Of a stretch of DNA of 64,000 bases, positions 49,989 through 58,206 are shown piece after piece; the first letter of the stretch is position 1; each line of letters begins with the position of its first letter. The stretch is taken from positions 1 through 64,000 of the forward strand of contig CAKVBD010000002.1 in the NCBI GenBank assembly GCA_934725105.1, written 5' to 3'. Below the pieces are notes generated by a model, which searched no databases, was not told the origin of the DNA, and saw only the letters and a program-made list of their open reading frames with translations. The stretch is from an uncultured Bulleidia sp. (GTDB lineage: Bacteria; Bacillota_I; Bacilli_A; Erysipelotrichales; Erysipelotrichaceae). A program made the position numbers and the translations under genes.

Positions 49989-50818
49989 TATAGGATATTT
50001 TTTAGTAAGTATTTACCAACGCCATCTTCACTGGAAGTATATTCTGTAATGTCATCTGTGATAGCTTTGACGTCATCCATGCCATTTTTTAAACAGACAG
50101 ACCATCCAGCACACTTTAACATTTCAATATCATTTTCTGCATCTCCAAAGGCAATCACAGAAGAAAGTGGAATGTTGTGTTCATGACAGAAATGTGTAAT
50201 TCCACTGCCTTTAGTAACAGAAGCATTCTGCGATTCTACTAAAGTATCACTTGTTTTAAAGCATGCAATTTCTTTTGGAAGTATTGTCTTTCCTAAGTGT
50301 TCTAATTCATCCGCAATTGCAACGGAATCACAACGATACAGAATCTTTCCTGTAGGCTCGGCATATAGATCAGCATCGGAAGAGCAAGCTTCAACCTTAC
50401 AGCTGTGTCGTAAACCACTTTGAATGATTTCATCATCAATATATCTAGATAATTCATATCCGTCACGATACACAAAAGGGTTGATGCCTTGGATATCTTT
50501 GAATGTTTCCACAATTCCTTTGAGTTGTTCTACTGTTAATGGATTATACTGAGTTGTTTTGTTTGTTGACTTTTCCCAGATTTCTCCACCATTCATTCCA
50601 ATCAGAAAATCAAACTGAAAAGAAAGTTTCCATTCTTTGTGATGATCTTTTAATCCTTGCCATAGTGGTCTACCACTGGCAATTCCTACTATCATTCCTT
50701 CCTGATGCATCTTCTCAAATGCCTGGATCGTTTCTTTTTGAGGGATACGGACAGTTCTAGAACGCAATGTTCCATCAACATCCGCTACAAATACTTTAAA
50801 GTTCTTTTTCATACGCAT
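49988..50818 (-). CDS. Cof-type HAD phosphatase
   Basis: A 276-residue HAD-IIB hydrolase. Motif I DVDGTL, motif II IASGRP, motif III Lys in VTKGSGITHFC, motif IV GDAENDIEML. Same architecture as the gene at 40752-41588 (FDFLIGMNGGEI is shared nearly letter for letter), so they are paralogues. Start at ATG 50818 or ATG 50812; neither has a strong ribosome binding site. Substrate unknown. Confidence 0.93.
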   Translation of the reverse strand: MRMKKNFKVFVADVDGTLRSRTVRIPQKETIQAFEKMHQEGMIVGIASGRPLWQGLKDHHKEWKLSFQFDFLIGMNGGEIWEKSTNKTTQYNPLTVEQLKGIVETFKDIQGINPFVYRDGYELSRYIDDEIIQSGLRHSCKVEACSSDADLYAEPTGKILYRCDSVAIADELEHLGKTILPKEIACFKTSDTLVESQNASVTKGSGITHFCHEHNIPLSSVIAFGDAENDIEMLKCAGWSVCLKNGMDDVKAITDDITEYTSSEDGVGKYLLKNIL

Positions 50819-50873
50819 TTCATTTTAAAAACATGAAAAAAATTGTCAATCAATTCTGATTGTATAAATAAAA

Positions 50874-50894
50874 ATTGAAAAATTTCAATATAAT
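50874..50894 (+). promoter_or_regulatory. Palindrome and -10 box directly before the ABC gene
   Basis: ATTGAAA-AA-TTTCAAT (50874-50889) runs into TATAAT (50889-50894), nine bases before ATG 50904. If used, the mRNA would have only about three leader bases. No clear -35 box is visible, so the palindrome may bind an activator or repressor. Confidence 0.45.
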
Positions 50895-50903
50895 ATAGGA
50901 CAT

Positions 50904-53900
50904 ATGTTAGAAATCAAAGATATATCAAAACAGTATAAGACAGGAGATTTGATCCAGAAGGCGCTGGATCATGTATCTTTAAATTTAAGAGACAATGAAT
51001 TTGTCGCAATTTTAGGACCAAGTGGATCTGGGAAAACAACGCTATTGAATATTATTGGCGGATTAGATCGCTATGACAGTGGTGATCTAGTCATCAATGG
51101 CATTTCTACAAAAAAGTATAAAGATCGTGACTGGGATTCCTATCGTAACCATACGATTGGTTTTGTATTCCAGTCATATAACCTGATTCCACATCAGACA
51201 GTTCTCGCTAACGTGGAACTTGCCTTAACCATTTCTGGTATTTCAAGAAAAGAAAGAAAACAGCGTGCAATTGATGCTTTAGAAAAAGTTGGCCTCAAAG
51301 AACAGATTCATAAAAAGCCAAACCAGATGTCTGGTGGACAGATGCAAAGAGTTGCTTTGGCAAGAGCTTTGGTCAATGATCCAGATATTCTTCTTGCGGA
51401 TGAGCCAACAGGTGCACTGGATTCAGAAACATCTATACAGGTCATGGATCTATTGAAAGAAGTTGCGAAAGATCGTCTTGTGGTCATGGTAACGCACAAT
51501 CCTGAACTTGCCCATCGCTATGCAAATCGTATTGTAAATGTGAAAGATGGACATATCTTATCTGATACAAATCCATATGTGATAGAAGAGAAGTCGTTGC
51601 CTGCAGTACATAAAAATCTTGGAAAATCATCGATGTCATTTTTGACTGCGCTGTCTCTTTCTTTAAATAATCTGATGACGAAAAAAGCTAGAACGATCCT
51701 TGTTTCGTTTGCGGGATCCATTGGTATCATTGGAATTGCCTTGATTATGTCATTATCTAATGGTGTAAATGCGTATATTCAAAATACAGAACAGGAAACT
51801 TTATCAGAATATCCTTTAGAAATTGATAAATCTGCTTTTTCTATGACGAGTATGATGGGCAATATGGCGGAAGCACATACAAAAGAAAAAACTGGTGAAG
51901 TAAATGAAATCGATGTTGTGAGTAACATGTTTTCTGGAATGAGTCAAAATGATCTTGCGTCTTTAAAGACATATTTTGATTCTGGAAAGAGTGATATTGA
52001 TACATATGCAAGAAGCATTGAATATCAATATCATGTTGAACCACAATTGTATTTATCTGATACAACAAATGGAATCAAGCAGGTCAATCCAAACAATTTA
52101 ATGGCAAATAGTGGTATTGCCCCAACATCTTCCATGTATTCTTCACAGTTTTCAATGAATGATTTTAGTGCACTTCCAAAGAATGATTCTTTGTATAGAG
52201 ACAGCTATGAAGTCAGTGAAGGCAGATGGCCGCAAAATTATAATGAAGCTGTTGTTGTGCTGTCGAAAGATGGATCATTAACAGATATGACACTCTATTC
52301 ATTAGGTCTGAAAGATTATAGTGAATTAGAAAAGATTGTTAAAAGCTTTCAGAATGAAGAGAGCAGTGATGTAAAAACAACAAGTAAAGAATATCAATAT
52401 CGGGATTTTATTGGCATTCATTTAAAACTTGTCAATGCATGTGATACATATGCATATGATGATGCATTAGGTGTTTATGCATCGAAGAGTAATGATGAAG
52501 CGTATATGAAAAATCTGATTGATAAATCGGAAGATATCAATATTGTTGGTGTTGTAAAGCCAAAAGAAGATGCCAGTATTCAAATGTTGTCTTCTGGTGT
52601 CTATTATTCAAGTGATCTTGTAGATCATATCATTCAATATGCATCAAATTCAGAAATCGTGAAGAAGCAACTGGAACAGCCAGATAAAAATATCTTTACG
52701 GGGAAAGCATTTGGAGAAGAAACAAGTGAACTTGATACAGAGCATTTATTTACTGTTGATGAAGCAGCACTCGCAAATGCATTTAAAATGGATTCTTCTA
52801 AGACCAATATTGATCTATCAAAGTATTTAGATGTTTCCAGCTTATCCAGCAGTGTGAATGTATCAGATCAAATGATTCAGGAATTGATTTCTTCAAGCTT
52901 GAAGCAGGTTTCTCAAGAAGAAGCACAACAGGCATTCACAAATCTTTTACAGTCATATCGTACATATATGGAAAACACTGATACCAGTGATCCTATGAAA
53001 CCTTTAGAAGAGTATCTTACAAGTGGAGAAGCAAAAAAAATACTGATACAATCGATGAGCAGAATCAGTAAGAATGAAACAAACAGTGCATTGATTTCTG
53101 CAGCAATTACTTCTTCTTTGAAAGATCTTTATACAACAATTTTAAATGAAAATCATGATTCTCTTACGGATTATCTGAATACAGAAGAAGCAAAGCAAAG
53201 AATCTATGATACGGTATATTCCACATATCAAAGTGTGCAGCTTGTGATTACAGATGATGATCTGAATGGCATCGTTAAGAGTTTACTTGCGGGGTATATG
53301 GCAAATGGCGGTTCGTTTGATCAAGATGCCTTTACAAATACTTTCTTTACATATCTGAATTCAAAAGAAGGACAGGATGCATTGCATGATGTTGTTTCTG
53401 TATTTGTAGATACAGATGCTTTATATTCCAGTGCTTCTAAAATGATCAATACACAAACAGCAACATTGATTCAATCAATGTCTTCTTCTATCACACAGGC
53501 AATGAATGCGATGGTTCGACAGCTGCCAAATGCATTAAGTATTGATGCAAATGCATTTACGAATGCATTTCAGATGAATATGGATGCATCACAATTACAG
53601 GAAGCACTCATGAGTATGATGTCTTCTTCATCATCTTCAAAAGAATCTAATTTATCTACATTGGGATATGCAGATGTAAAGGATCCAAACGAAATTGTGG
53701 TCTATCCAAAGGATTTTGAAAGCAAGAGTGAAATCATCAACATATTAGATGCATATAATGAAGAAATGAAAAATGCAGACGAAGACAAAGTCATTACATA
53801 CACGGATCTTGTTGGAACATTGATGACATCTGTGACGGATATTGTGAATGTTATTTCATATGTATTGATTGCCTTTGTGGCAATTTCACTTGTGGTATCT

Positions 53901-54257
53901 TCCATTATGATTGGTGTCATTACATATATTTCAGTACTGGAAAGACAGAAGGAAATTGGGATTCTGCGAGCAATTGGAGCTTCAAAACACAATATTTCAA
54001 ATGTATTCAATGCAGAGACATTTATTACAGGAGCTTTGGCAGGAATCTTTGGGATTGGCATAACACTTGTATTGCTTGTTCCAGGCAATGCATTGATTCA
54101 TTCCTTGACGGGTAGCAATCTAGTTAATGCATCATTACCAATGGGTGCAGCAGGCATTTTAATTGGATTAAGTATCGTATTAACTTTGATTGGTGGAATC
54201 ATTCCTTCTAGAAAAGCCGCAAAATTAGATCCAGTAAAAGCACTTAGAACAGATTAA
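50904..54257 (+). CDS. Fused ABC ATPase-FtsX/MacB-type permease with large outer domain
   Basis: A 1117-residue protein. Residues 1-230 are a LolD/MacB-type ATPase: GPSGSGKTTLL, FVFQSYNLI, MSGGQMQRVALARAL, ILLADEPTGALD and VMVTHNPE. A membrane helix (about 265-290) is followed by about 680 residues outside the cell, Ser/Asp-rich and largely helical. Three more helices (about 985-1115, including VVSSIMIGVITYISVLERQKEIGILRAIG, given in part) form the FtsX domain with the final RKAAKLDPVKALR. Such pumps move peptides, drugs or lipoproteins, or transmit ATP-driven force. The huge outer domain is unusual in length. No two-component regulator is adjacent. Confidence 0.93.
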   Translation: MLEIKDISKQYKTGDLIQKALDHVSLNLRDNEFVAILGPSGSGKTTLLNIIGGLDRYDSGDLVINGISTKKYKDRDWDSYRNHTIGFVFQSYNLIPHQTVLANVELALTISGISRKERKQRAIDALEKVGLKEQIHKKPNQMSGGQMQRVALARALVNDPDILLADEPTGALDSETSIQVMDLLKEVAKDRLVVMVTHNPELAHRYANRIVNVKDGHILSDTNPYVIEEKSLPAVHKNLGKSSMSFLTALSLSLNNLMTKKARTILVSFAGSIGIIGIALIMSLSNGVNAYIQNTEQETLSEYPLEIDKSAFSMTSMMGNMAEAHTKEKTGEVNEIDVVSNMFSGMSQNDLASLKTYFDSGKSDIDTYARSIEYQYHVEPQLYLSDTTNGIKQVNPNNLMANSGIAPTSSMYSSQFSMNDFSALPKNDSLYRDSYEVSEGRWPQNYNEAVVVLSKDGSLTDMTLYSLGLKDYSELEKIVKSFQNEESSDVKTTSKEYQYRDFIGIHLKLVNACDTYAYDDALGVYASKSNDEAYMKNLIDKSEDINIVGVVKPKEDASIQMLSSGVYYSSDLVDHIIQYASNSEIVKKQLEQPDKNIFTGKAFGEETSELDTEHLFTVDEAALANAFKMDSSKTNIDLSKYLDVSSLSSSVNVSDQMIQELISSSLKQVSQEEAQQAFTNLLQSYRTYMENTDTSDPMKPLEEYLTSGEAKKILIQSMSRISKNETNSALISAAITSSLKDLYTTILNENHDSLTDYLNTEEAKQRIYDTVYSTYQSVQLVITDDDLNGIVKSLLAGYMANGGSFDQDAFTNTFFTYLNSKEGQDALHDVVSVFVDTDALYSSASKMINTQTATLIQSMSSSITQAMNAMVRQLPNALSIDANAFTNAFQMNMDASQLQEALMSMMSSSSSSKESNLSTLGYADVKDPNEIVVYPKDFESKSEIINILDAYNEEMKNADEDKVITYTDLVGTLMTSVTDIVNVISYVLIAFVAISLVVSSIMIGVITYISVLERQKEIGILRAIGASKHNISNVFNAETFITGALAGIFGIGITLVLLVPGNALIHSLTGSNLVNASLPMGAAGILIGLSIVLTLIGGIIPSRKAAKLDPVKALRTD

Positions 54258-54287
54258 CAAGAATGGTAAAAACATTCTTGTTTTTTA
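54257..54287 (+). terminator. ABC transporter terminator
   Basis: ACAAGAATG (54257-54265) pairs with CATTCTTGT (54273-54281), then T6. Confidence 0.88.
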
Positions 54288-54296
54288 AAATTGCAA

Positions 54297-54310
54297 TGTA
54301 AACGTTATCA
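54297..54310 (+). promoter_or_regulatory. Perfect cre site before the DUF349 gene
   Basis: TGTAAACGTTATCA matches the CcpA consensus at every position and differs from the glgB site in one base. It is 143 bases before ATG 54453. Confidence 0.78.
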
Positions 54311-54452
54311 TTCTGAATAAATTTTCAAAAAGATGGAAAAATCGAAAAAAATACGATGAAATCAGTACTTTTTGAATGTTATCGGTTTTCAAAGTAGAAA
54401 AAAATGTTGTAGAATATTGAGTATTGTGAAGGACACGAGGAAAAGAGAAATT

Positions 54453-55817
54453 ATGAACAGACCTGAATTTAATGATGCATTTGCGAAAACAAAACTAAAG
54501 CCACATAAGACTTTCGGTGGCAAAGTAGTGGAAATTCTTTATGGTGCAAAAGACGCTGAAGGAAATCCATGTGCACCTAGAGAGGGTGTAGAAGACGGAC
54601 ATGGCCGTTGGTTTGGTATTGAAGTAAATGGTGATTATAGAATGTATTCCTGGACACATTCTAAAGATGAAGGTGGAAATACAGAGTATGGAACTGACCA
54701 TGAAGATCACGCATTAGAAGACATGGAAAGTGACATGCTCAAGAAGAGAGAACTTGCTAGAAACGCTGAAATTCTTTCAAGAGAATATTCTAGTGAAGAT
54801 GCAGGTGAAAAGATGGAAGCTTTAAAGAACGAATGGAATGCTTTACCAACATGGGATACACCTGTTGAAAAGGAATACCAGGTTCGTTTTGACAAGGCTA
54901 ACGCTGAATTCGCTCCAAGAATGGAAGAAATCAAGAAGAACAAGGAAGAAAAAGAAGCAATCGTTGCTAAGGCAGAAGAATTAAAGAATGCTGAAAACTT
55001 CAGAGATGCTAGAAATGCTTTGAATGATTTGAAGGATGAACTTTATGCAATTGGTTCTGCTGGTGAAGAAGCTGATCGTGCGATGCGTTCTGCTTTAAAC
55101 AAGATTGAACGTGAATTACGTGACAAGCAGAGAGAATACAATGCTACACGTGATGAAAGAATGTCACAGGCTAAGGAAAAGAAGGAAGCAATTATTGCTG
55201 AAGCTAAGAAGCTTACTTCAAACGTTAAGAACTGGAAGAATGCTGGTGATGAACTTGCTAAGTTATTTGATGAATGGAAGGCTGCTGGTAATTCTGGTAA
55301 GGATGTAGATGATGAATTGTGGGCACAGTTCTCAAATATTCGTAAGGAATTCAATACTGCTCGTAATGCATTCTTTGCTGAAAGAAGTGCAAAGTGGGAA
55401 GAATCCATCCAGACAAAGGAAAAGCTCATTGCAGAAGCTAAGGAAATTTCTGACAAGAAGGATTATGGTTTTGACACAACAAACCGTATGAAGGAATTGG
55501 ATAAGGAATGGAGAGCTGCTGGATATTCTGGAAAAGAAAAGAACGATGCTCTTTGGGATGCATTCAATGAAGCTAAGGAAGTATTCTGGTCTGCTAAGAA
55601 GAGTGAATCTTTAAAGAAGATCCAGAATATCATTGATCGTAAGAAGAGTGAACTTGAAAGTCTCAAGAAGAAGGTTGAAGATCTTCAGTTCAGAATTGAA
55701 ATCGCTCCAAATCCTAATATGAAGGAAGATTTCGAAAGAGAACTTCACTTGAAAGAAAACGAAATGGATAAGCTGGAAGCTTCTATTGCAGAAGATGAAA
55801 AGAAAATCAGTGAATAA
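54453..55817 (+). CDS. DUF349-repeat coiled-coil protein
   Basis: A 454-residue, very charged protein. The first about 75 residues form a separate domain (GRWFGIEVNGDYRMYSW). Then three to four DUF349-like helical repeats follow, each with a W-x(3-5)-G/A-x-S/A pattern: LKNEWNALPTWD, LFDEWKAAGNSGKDVDDELW and LDKEWRAAGYSGKEKNDALW. The end is coiled coil (LKKKVEDLQFRIE). Function of DUF349 is unclear; some relatives bind ribosomes or chromosome. The frame opens at 54372, but ATG 54453 with GAGGAAAAGAG is chosen. High usage of preferred codons suggests strong expression. A perfect cre site lies upstream. Confidence 0.85.
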   Translation: MNRPEFNDAFAKTKLKPHKTFGGKVVEILYGAKDAEGNPCAPREGVEDGHGRWFGIEVNGDYRMYSWTHSKDEGGNTEYGTDHEDHALEDMESDMLKKRELARNAEILSREYSSEDAGEKMEALKNEWNALPTWDTPVEKEYQVRFDKANAEFAPRMEEIKKNKEEKEAIVAKAEELKNAENFRDARNALNDLKDELYAIGSAGEEADRAMRSALNKIERELRDKQREYNATRDERMSQAKEKKEAIIAEAKKLTSNVKNWKNAGDELAKLFDEWKAAGNSGKDVDDELWAQFSNIRKEFNTARNAFFAERSAKWEESIQTKEKLIAEAKEISDKKDYGFDTTNRMKELDKEWRAAGYSGKEKNDALWDAFNEAKEVFWSAKKSESLKKIQNIIDRKKSELESLKKKVEDLQFRIEIAPNPNMKEDFERELHLKENEMDKLEASIAEDEKKISE

Positions 55818-55824
55818 TCAAATG

Positions 55825-55855
55825 AGAGATAAGGCTTAGGTCTTATCTTTTTTTT
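55825..55855 (+). terminator. DUF349 gene terminator
   Basis: AGATAAG (55827-55833) pairs with CTTATCT (55842-55848), then T8. Confidence 0.88.
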
Positions 55856-55869
55856 GTCTTAAAGGAAAT

Positions 55870-55934
55870 CTTTATACAATCTTTATACGTTTTAATATTC
55901 TTTAATACATTCTTTAAATGATGAAATCTAATAT
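55870..55934 (+). promoter_or_regulatory. Phased T-rich repeats and -10 box: likely KdpE-controlled promoter
   Basis: CTTTATAC at 55870-55877 and again at 55881-55888 (TTTATA-N5-TTTATA, the KdpE box form). TTTAATA at 55891 and 55901, and CTTTAAA at 55912, continue with 10-12 base phasing. A -10 box TAATAT lies at 55929-55934 with no standard -35. OmpR-type activators bind such phased repeats. The regulator gene is the last of the same operon. Confidence 0.65.
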
Positions 55935-55955
55935 AGAAGCATGAAAGGAGTGTCT

Positions 55956-57296
55956 ATGCCAAAGGGTTTACGTCATAGAAGAATTCATATTACAACATTC
56001 CAGTGGATCATTATGGGATTCATTGGTGTCATATTGATGGGAACATTGTTATTAATGCTGCCAATCTCTACAAAGCAGAGGATCGTTACAAGTTTCCATG
56101 ATGCAGCATTTACTGCAGTATCTGCAGTATGTGTAACGGGACTGGTTGTGAAAGATACAGGCAGCTACTGGTCTACGTTTGGCCAGATGATCATTATTCT
56201 TCTGATTCAGATTGGTGGTCTTGGTGTTATTACGATTGCGGTTGCATTTGCGATACTTTCTGGAAGAAAGATCAATCTGATGTCTAGAAGTACGATGCAA
56301 AGTTCTATTTCTGCACCATACGTTGGAGGTATCGTTCGTTTAACTAGATTTATTGTATTAGGAACATTTGCGATTGAAGGAATTGGTGCTCTTCTATTAA
56401 TGCCACGTTTTATTCCACTTTATGGACTAGAGGGAATATGGATGTCTTTGTTCCATTCAATCAGTGCATTCTGTAATGCTGGATTTGATATTTTGGGAAC
56501 AAAGAATAACATGTTTCCATCTCTTGTTGGATTTCAGAGTGATGTTGTGGTAAACGTAGTGATCATGCTTCTAATCATGATTGGTGGTATCGGTTTTCTA
56601 ACGTGGGATGATATTTATCATCATACATATCACTTCAAGAAGTATCGTTTACAGTCAAAGATTGTTTTAATCACAACATTCTTCCTGGTTGTATTACCTG
56701 CAATCTTGTTCTTCTTTGTAGATTTTCAAGCACTGCCTTTGAAAGAAAGAATTCTTGCTTCTTTGTTTCAGTCAGTAACAACACGTACAGCTGGATTCAA
56801 TACTGTAGACCTTACAAAGATGTCATCTGCATCAAAAGGTGTTATGACAATCTTAATGTTGATTGGTGCTTCGCCTAGTTCTACTGCAGGTGGTATGAAG
56901 ATCACAACATTTATCATCATTGTTACAACAGCTTTCTCCGTATTTAACCAGAAAGATGAGACGGATCTGTTTGATCGAAGATTTACGATTGCTGCATTAC
57001 GACAGGCAATGACAATCTTTGTTATGTATCTAACGATGTTCTTTGTTGTAGCGATGTTTATTTCCATCCATGATGGATTTACATTGTCAGACTGCTTATT
57101 TGAAACCGCATCTGCTGCAGGTACAGTCGGATTGACATTATCTTTAACAACGAAGCTTTCACATATATCACAGACATTGTTAATGATACTGATGTTTTTA
57201 GGAAGAGTTGGAACACTCACTTTGATCTATGCAACAAAGCGTGTATCCAAACATGTATATAAGAAAATGCCGGAAGAAATGGTTACGGTAGGATAG
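55956..57296 (+). CDS. ktrB: Potassium uptake membrane subunit KtrB/TrkH type
   Basis: A 446-residue channel-like potassium carrier with four M1-P-M2 repeats. Selectivity-filter sequences are visible: AVSAVCVTGLVV, ISAFCNAGFDI, VTTRTAGFNTV and ETASAAGTVGLTL. It takes up potassium, usually sodium-dependent, with a KtrA ring on its inner face. AAAGGAG before ATG 55956 fixes the start. It begins the operon ktrB-ktrA-small ORF-kdpD-kdpE. Confidence 0.94.
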   Translation: MPKGLRHRRIHITTFQWIIMGFIGVILMGTLLLMLPISTKQRIVTSFHDAAFTAVSAVCVTGLVVKDTGSYWSTFGQMIIILLIQIGGLGVITIAVAFAILSGRKINLMSRSTMQSSISAPYVGGIVRLTRFIVLGTFAIEGIGALLLMPRFIPLYGLEGIWMSLFHSISAFCNAGFDILGTKNNMFPSLVGFQSDVVVNVVIMLLIMIGGIGFLTWDDIYHHTYHFKKYRLQSKIVLITTFFLVVLPAILFFFVDFQALPLKERILASLFQSVTTRTAGFNTVDLTKMSSASKGVMTILMLIGASPSSTAGGMKITTFIIIVTTAFSVFNQKDETDLFDRRFTIAALRQAMTIFVMYLTMFFVVAMFISIHDGFTLSDCLFETASAAGTVGLTLSLTTKLSHISQTLLMILMFLGRVGTLTLIYATKRVSKHVYKKMPEEMVTVG

Positions 57297-57307
57297 GAGA
57301 AAACGAT

Positions 57308-57964
57308 ATGAAGAATATTTTATTGATTGGTTTAGGTAGATTTGGCAGACACGTTGCAATTCATTTAAATGAAATGGGATATCAGATCATGGCAGTAGAT
57401 AAAGCAGAAGATAAAGTCAATGAATGTATTGACTATGTTACAAGTGCTGTGATTGGAGATAGTACAAATAGAGATTTCTTGAAGTCTTTAGGTATTGCAA
57501 ACTATGATGTATGTTTTGTGACAATTGGTGGAAACTTTCAGAATTCTCTTGAAACAACATATCAGTTAAAAGAACTTGGCGCAAAGTGTGTAATCTCTAG
57601 AGCAGAAAGAGATGTACAGGCAAAGTTCCTGGAAAGAAATGGTGCAGATCATGTTGTATATCCTGAAAGACAGATGGCAAAATGGACAGCTATCAGATAT
57701 GCTGCAGATCATATCTTTGACTATATGGAATTGGATGCAGAACATGGTGTATTTGAAACAGAAGTACCAGAAGAATGGCTTGGAAAAACAATTTCTGAAA
57801 TAGATATTCGTAAAAAATTCCATTTAAATATTCTTGGTATCAAGAGTAATGGTAAATTGACTGTTAATTTAACACCGGATACAACATTTGAAAAAAATTC
57901 TACGATCCTTGTTTTAGGAGATTACAGAAATCTTGAAAAGTGCTTTAAAAATCAGAAAGCGTAA
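57308..57964 (+). CDS. ktrA: Potassium uptake regulatory subunit KtrA/TrkA type
   Basis: A 218-residue RCK protein. The nucleotide-binding fold begins LLIGLGRFGRHVAIHLNEMG (in part GLGRFG) and ends near residue 130; the RCK_C domain (about 135-218) may bind c-di-AMP, as in other Firmicutes. It forms the gating ring of KtrB. It starts 11 bases behind ktrB with AGGAGAAAACG upstream. Confidence 0.95.
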   Translation: MKNILLIGLGRFGRHVAIHLNEMGYQIMAVDKAEDKVNECIDYVTSAVIGDSTNRDFLKSLGIANYDVCFVTIGGNFQNSLETTYQLKELGAKCVISRAERDVQAKFLERNGADHVVYPERQMAKWTAIRYAADHIFDYMELDAEHGVFETEVPEEWLGKTISEIDIRKKFHLNILGIKSNGKLTVNLTPDTTFEKNSTILVLGDYRNLEKCFKNQKA

Positions 57965-57969
57965 TTGTT

Positions 57970-58206
57970 ATGATCTGGGTTATTTTGTTGATTGTTTATA
58001 TTGCATTGCTTAGCTTTGTGGTAAATCATTATTTTTCTAGATTTTTAGATGAAATGAGACATCCAGAGAAATATGAATTCAGCGCAAAAGAAAAATCATG
58101 CTATGATAATGCAGAGGAAGAAGAATGCAGGAAAATAGAATTAAAACAACATCACAAGAACATATTCTCGTATGTTTGTCATCATCCTTCACAAATGAAA
58201 AACTGA
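57970..58206 (+). CDS. Small membrane protein in the potassium operon
   Basis: A 78-residue protein with one N-terminal membrane helix (MIWVILLIVYIALLSFVV) and a charged tail with several Cys. The last 27 codons overlap the start of kdpD in another frame, so its length may serve coupling of translation. No family recognised; position suggests a role in the Ktr or KdpD complex. It starts five bases behind ktrA, without a strong ribosome binding site. Confidence 0.5.
   Translation: MIWVILLIVYIALLSFVVNHYFSRFLDEMRHPEKYEFSAKEKSCYDNAEEEECRKIELKQHHKNIFSYVCHHPSQMKN

Noticed and set aside
54361..54400. A second cre-like sequence TGTTATCGGTTTTC before the DUF349 gene.
   Set aside because: The right half is shifted by one base against the CcpA consensus; only the perfect site at 54297 is kept.
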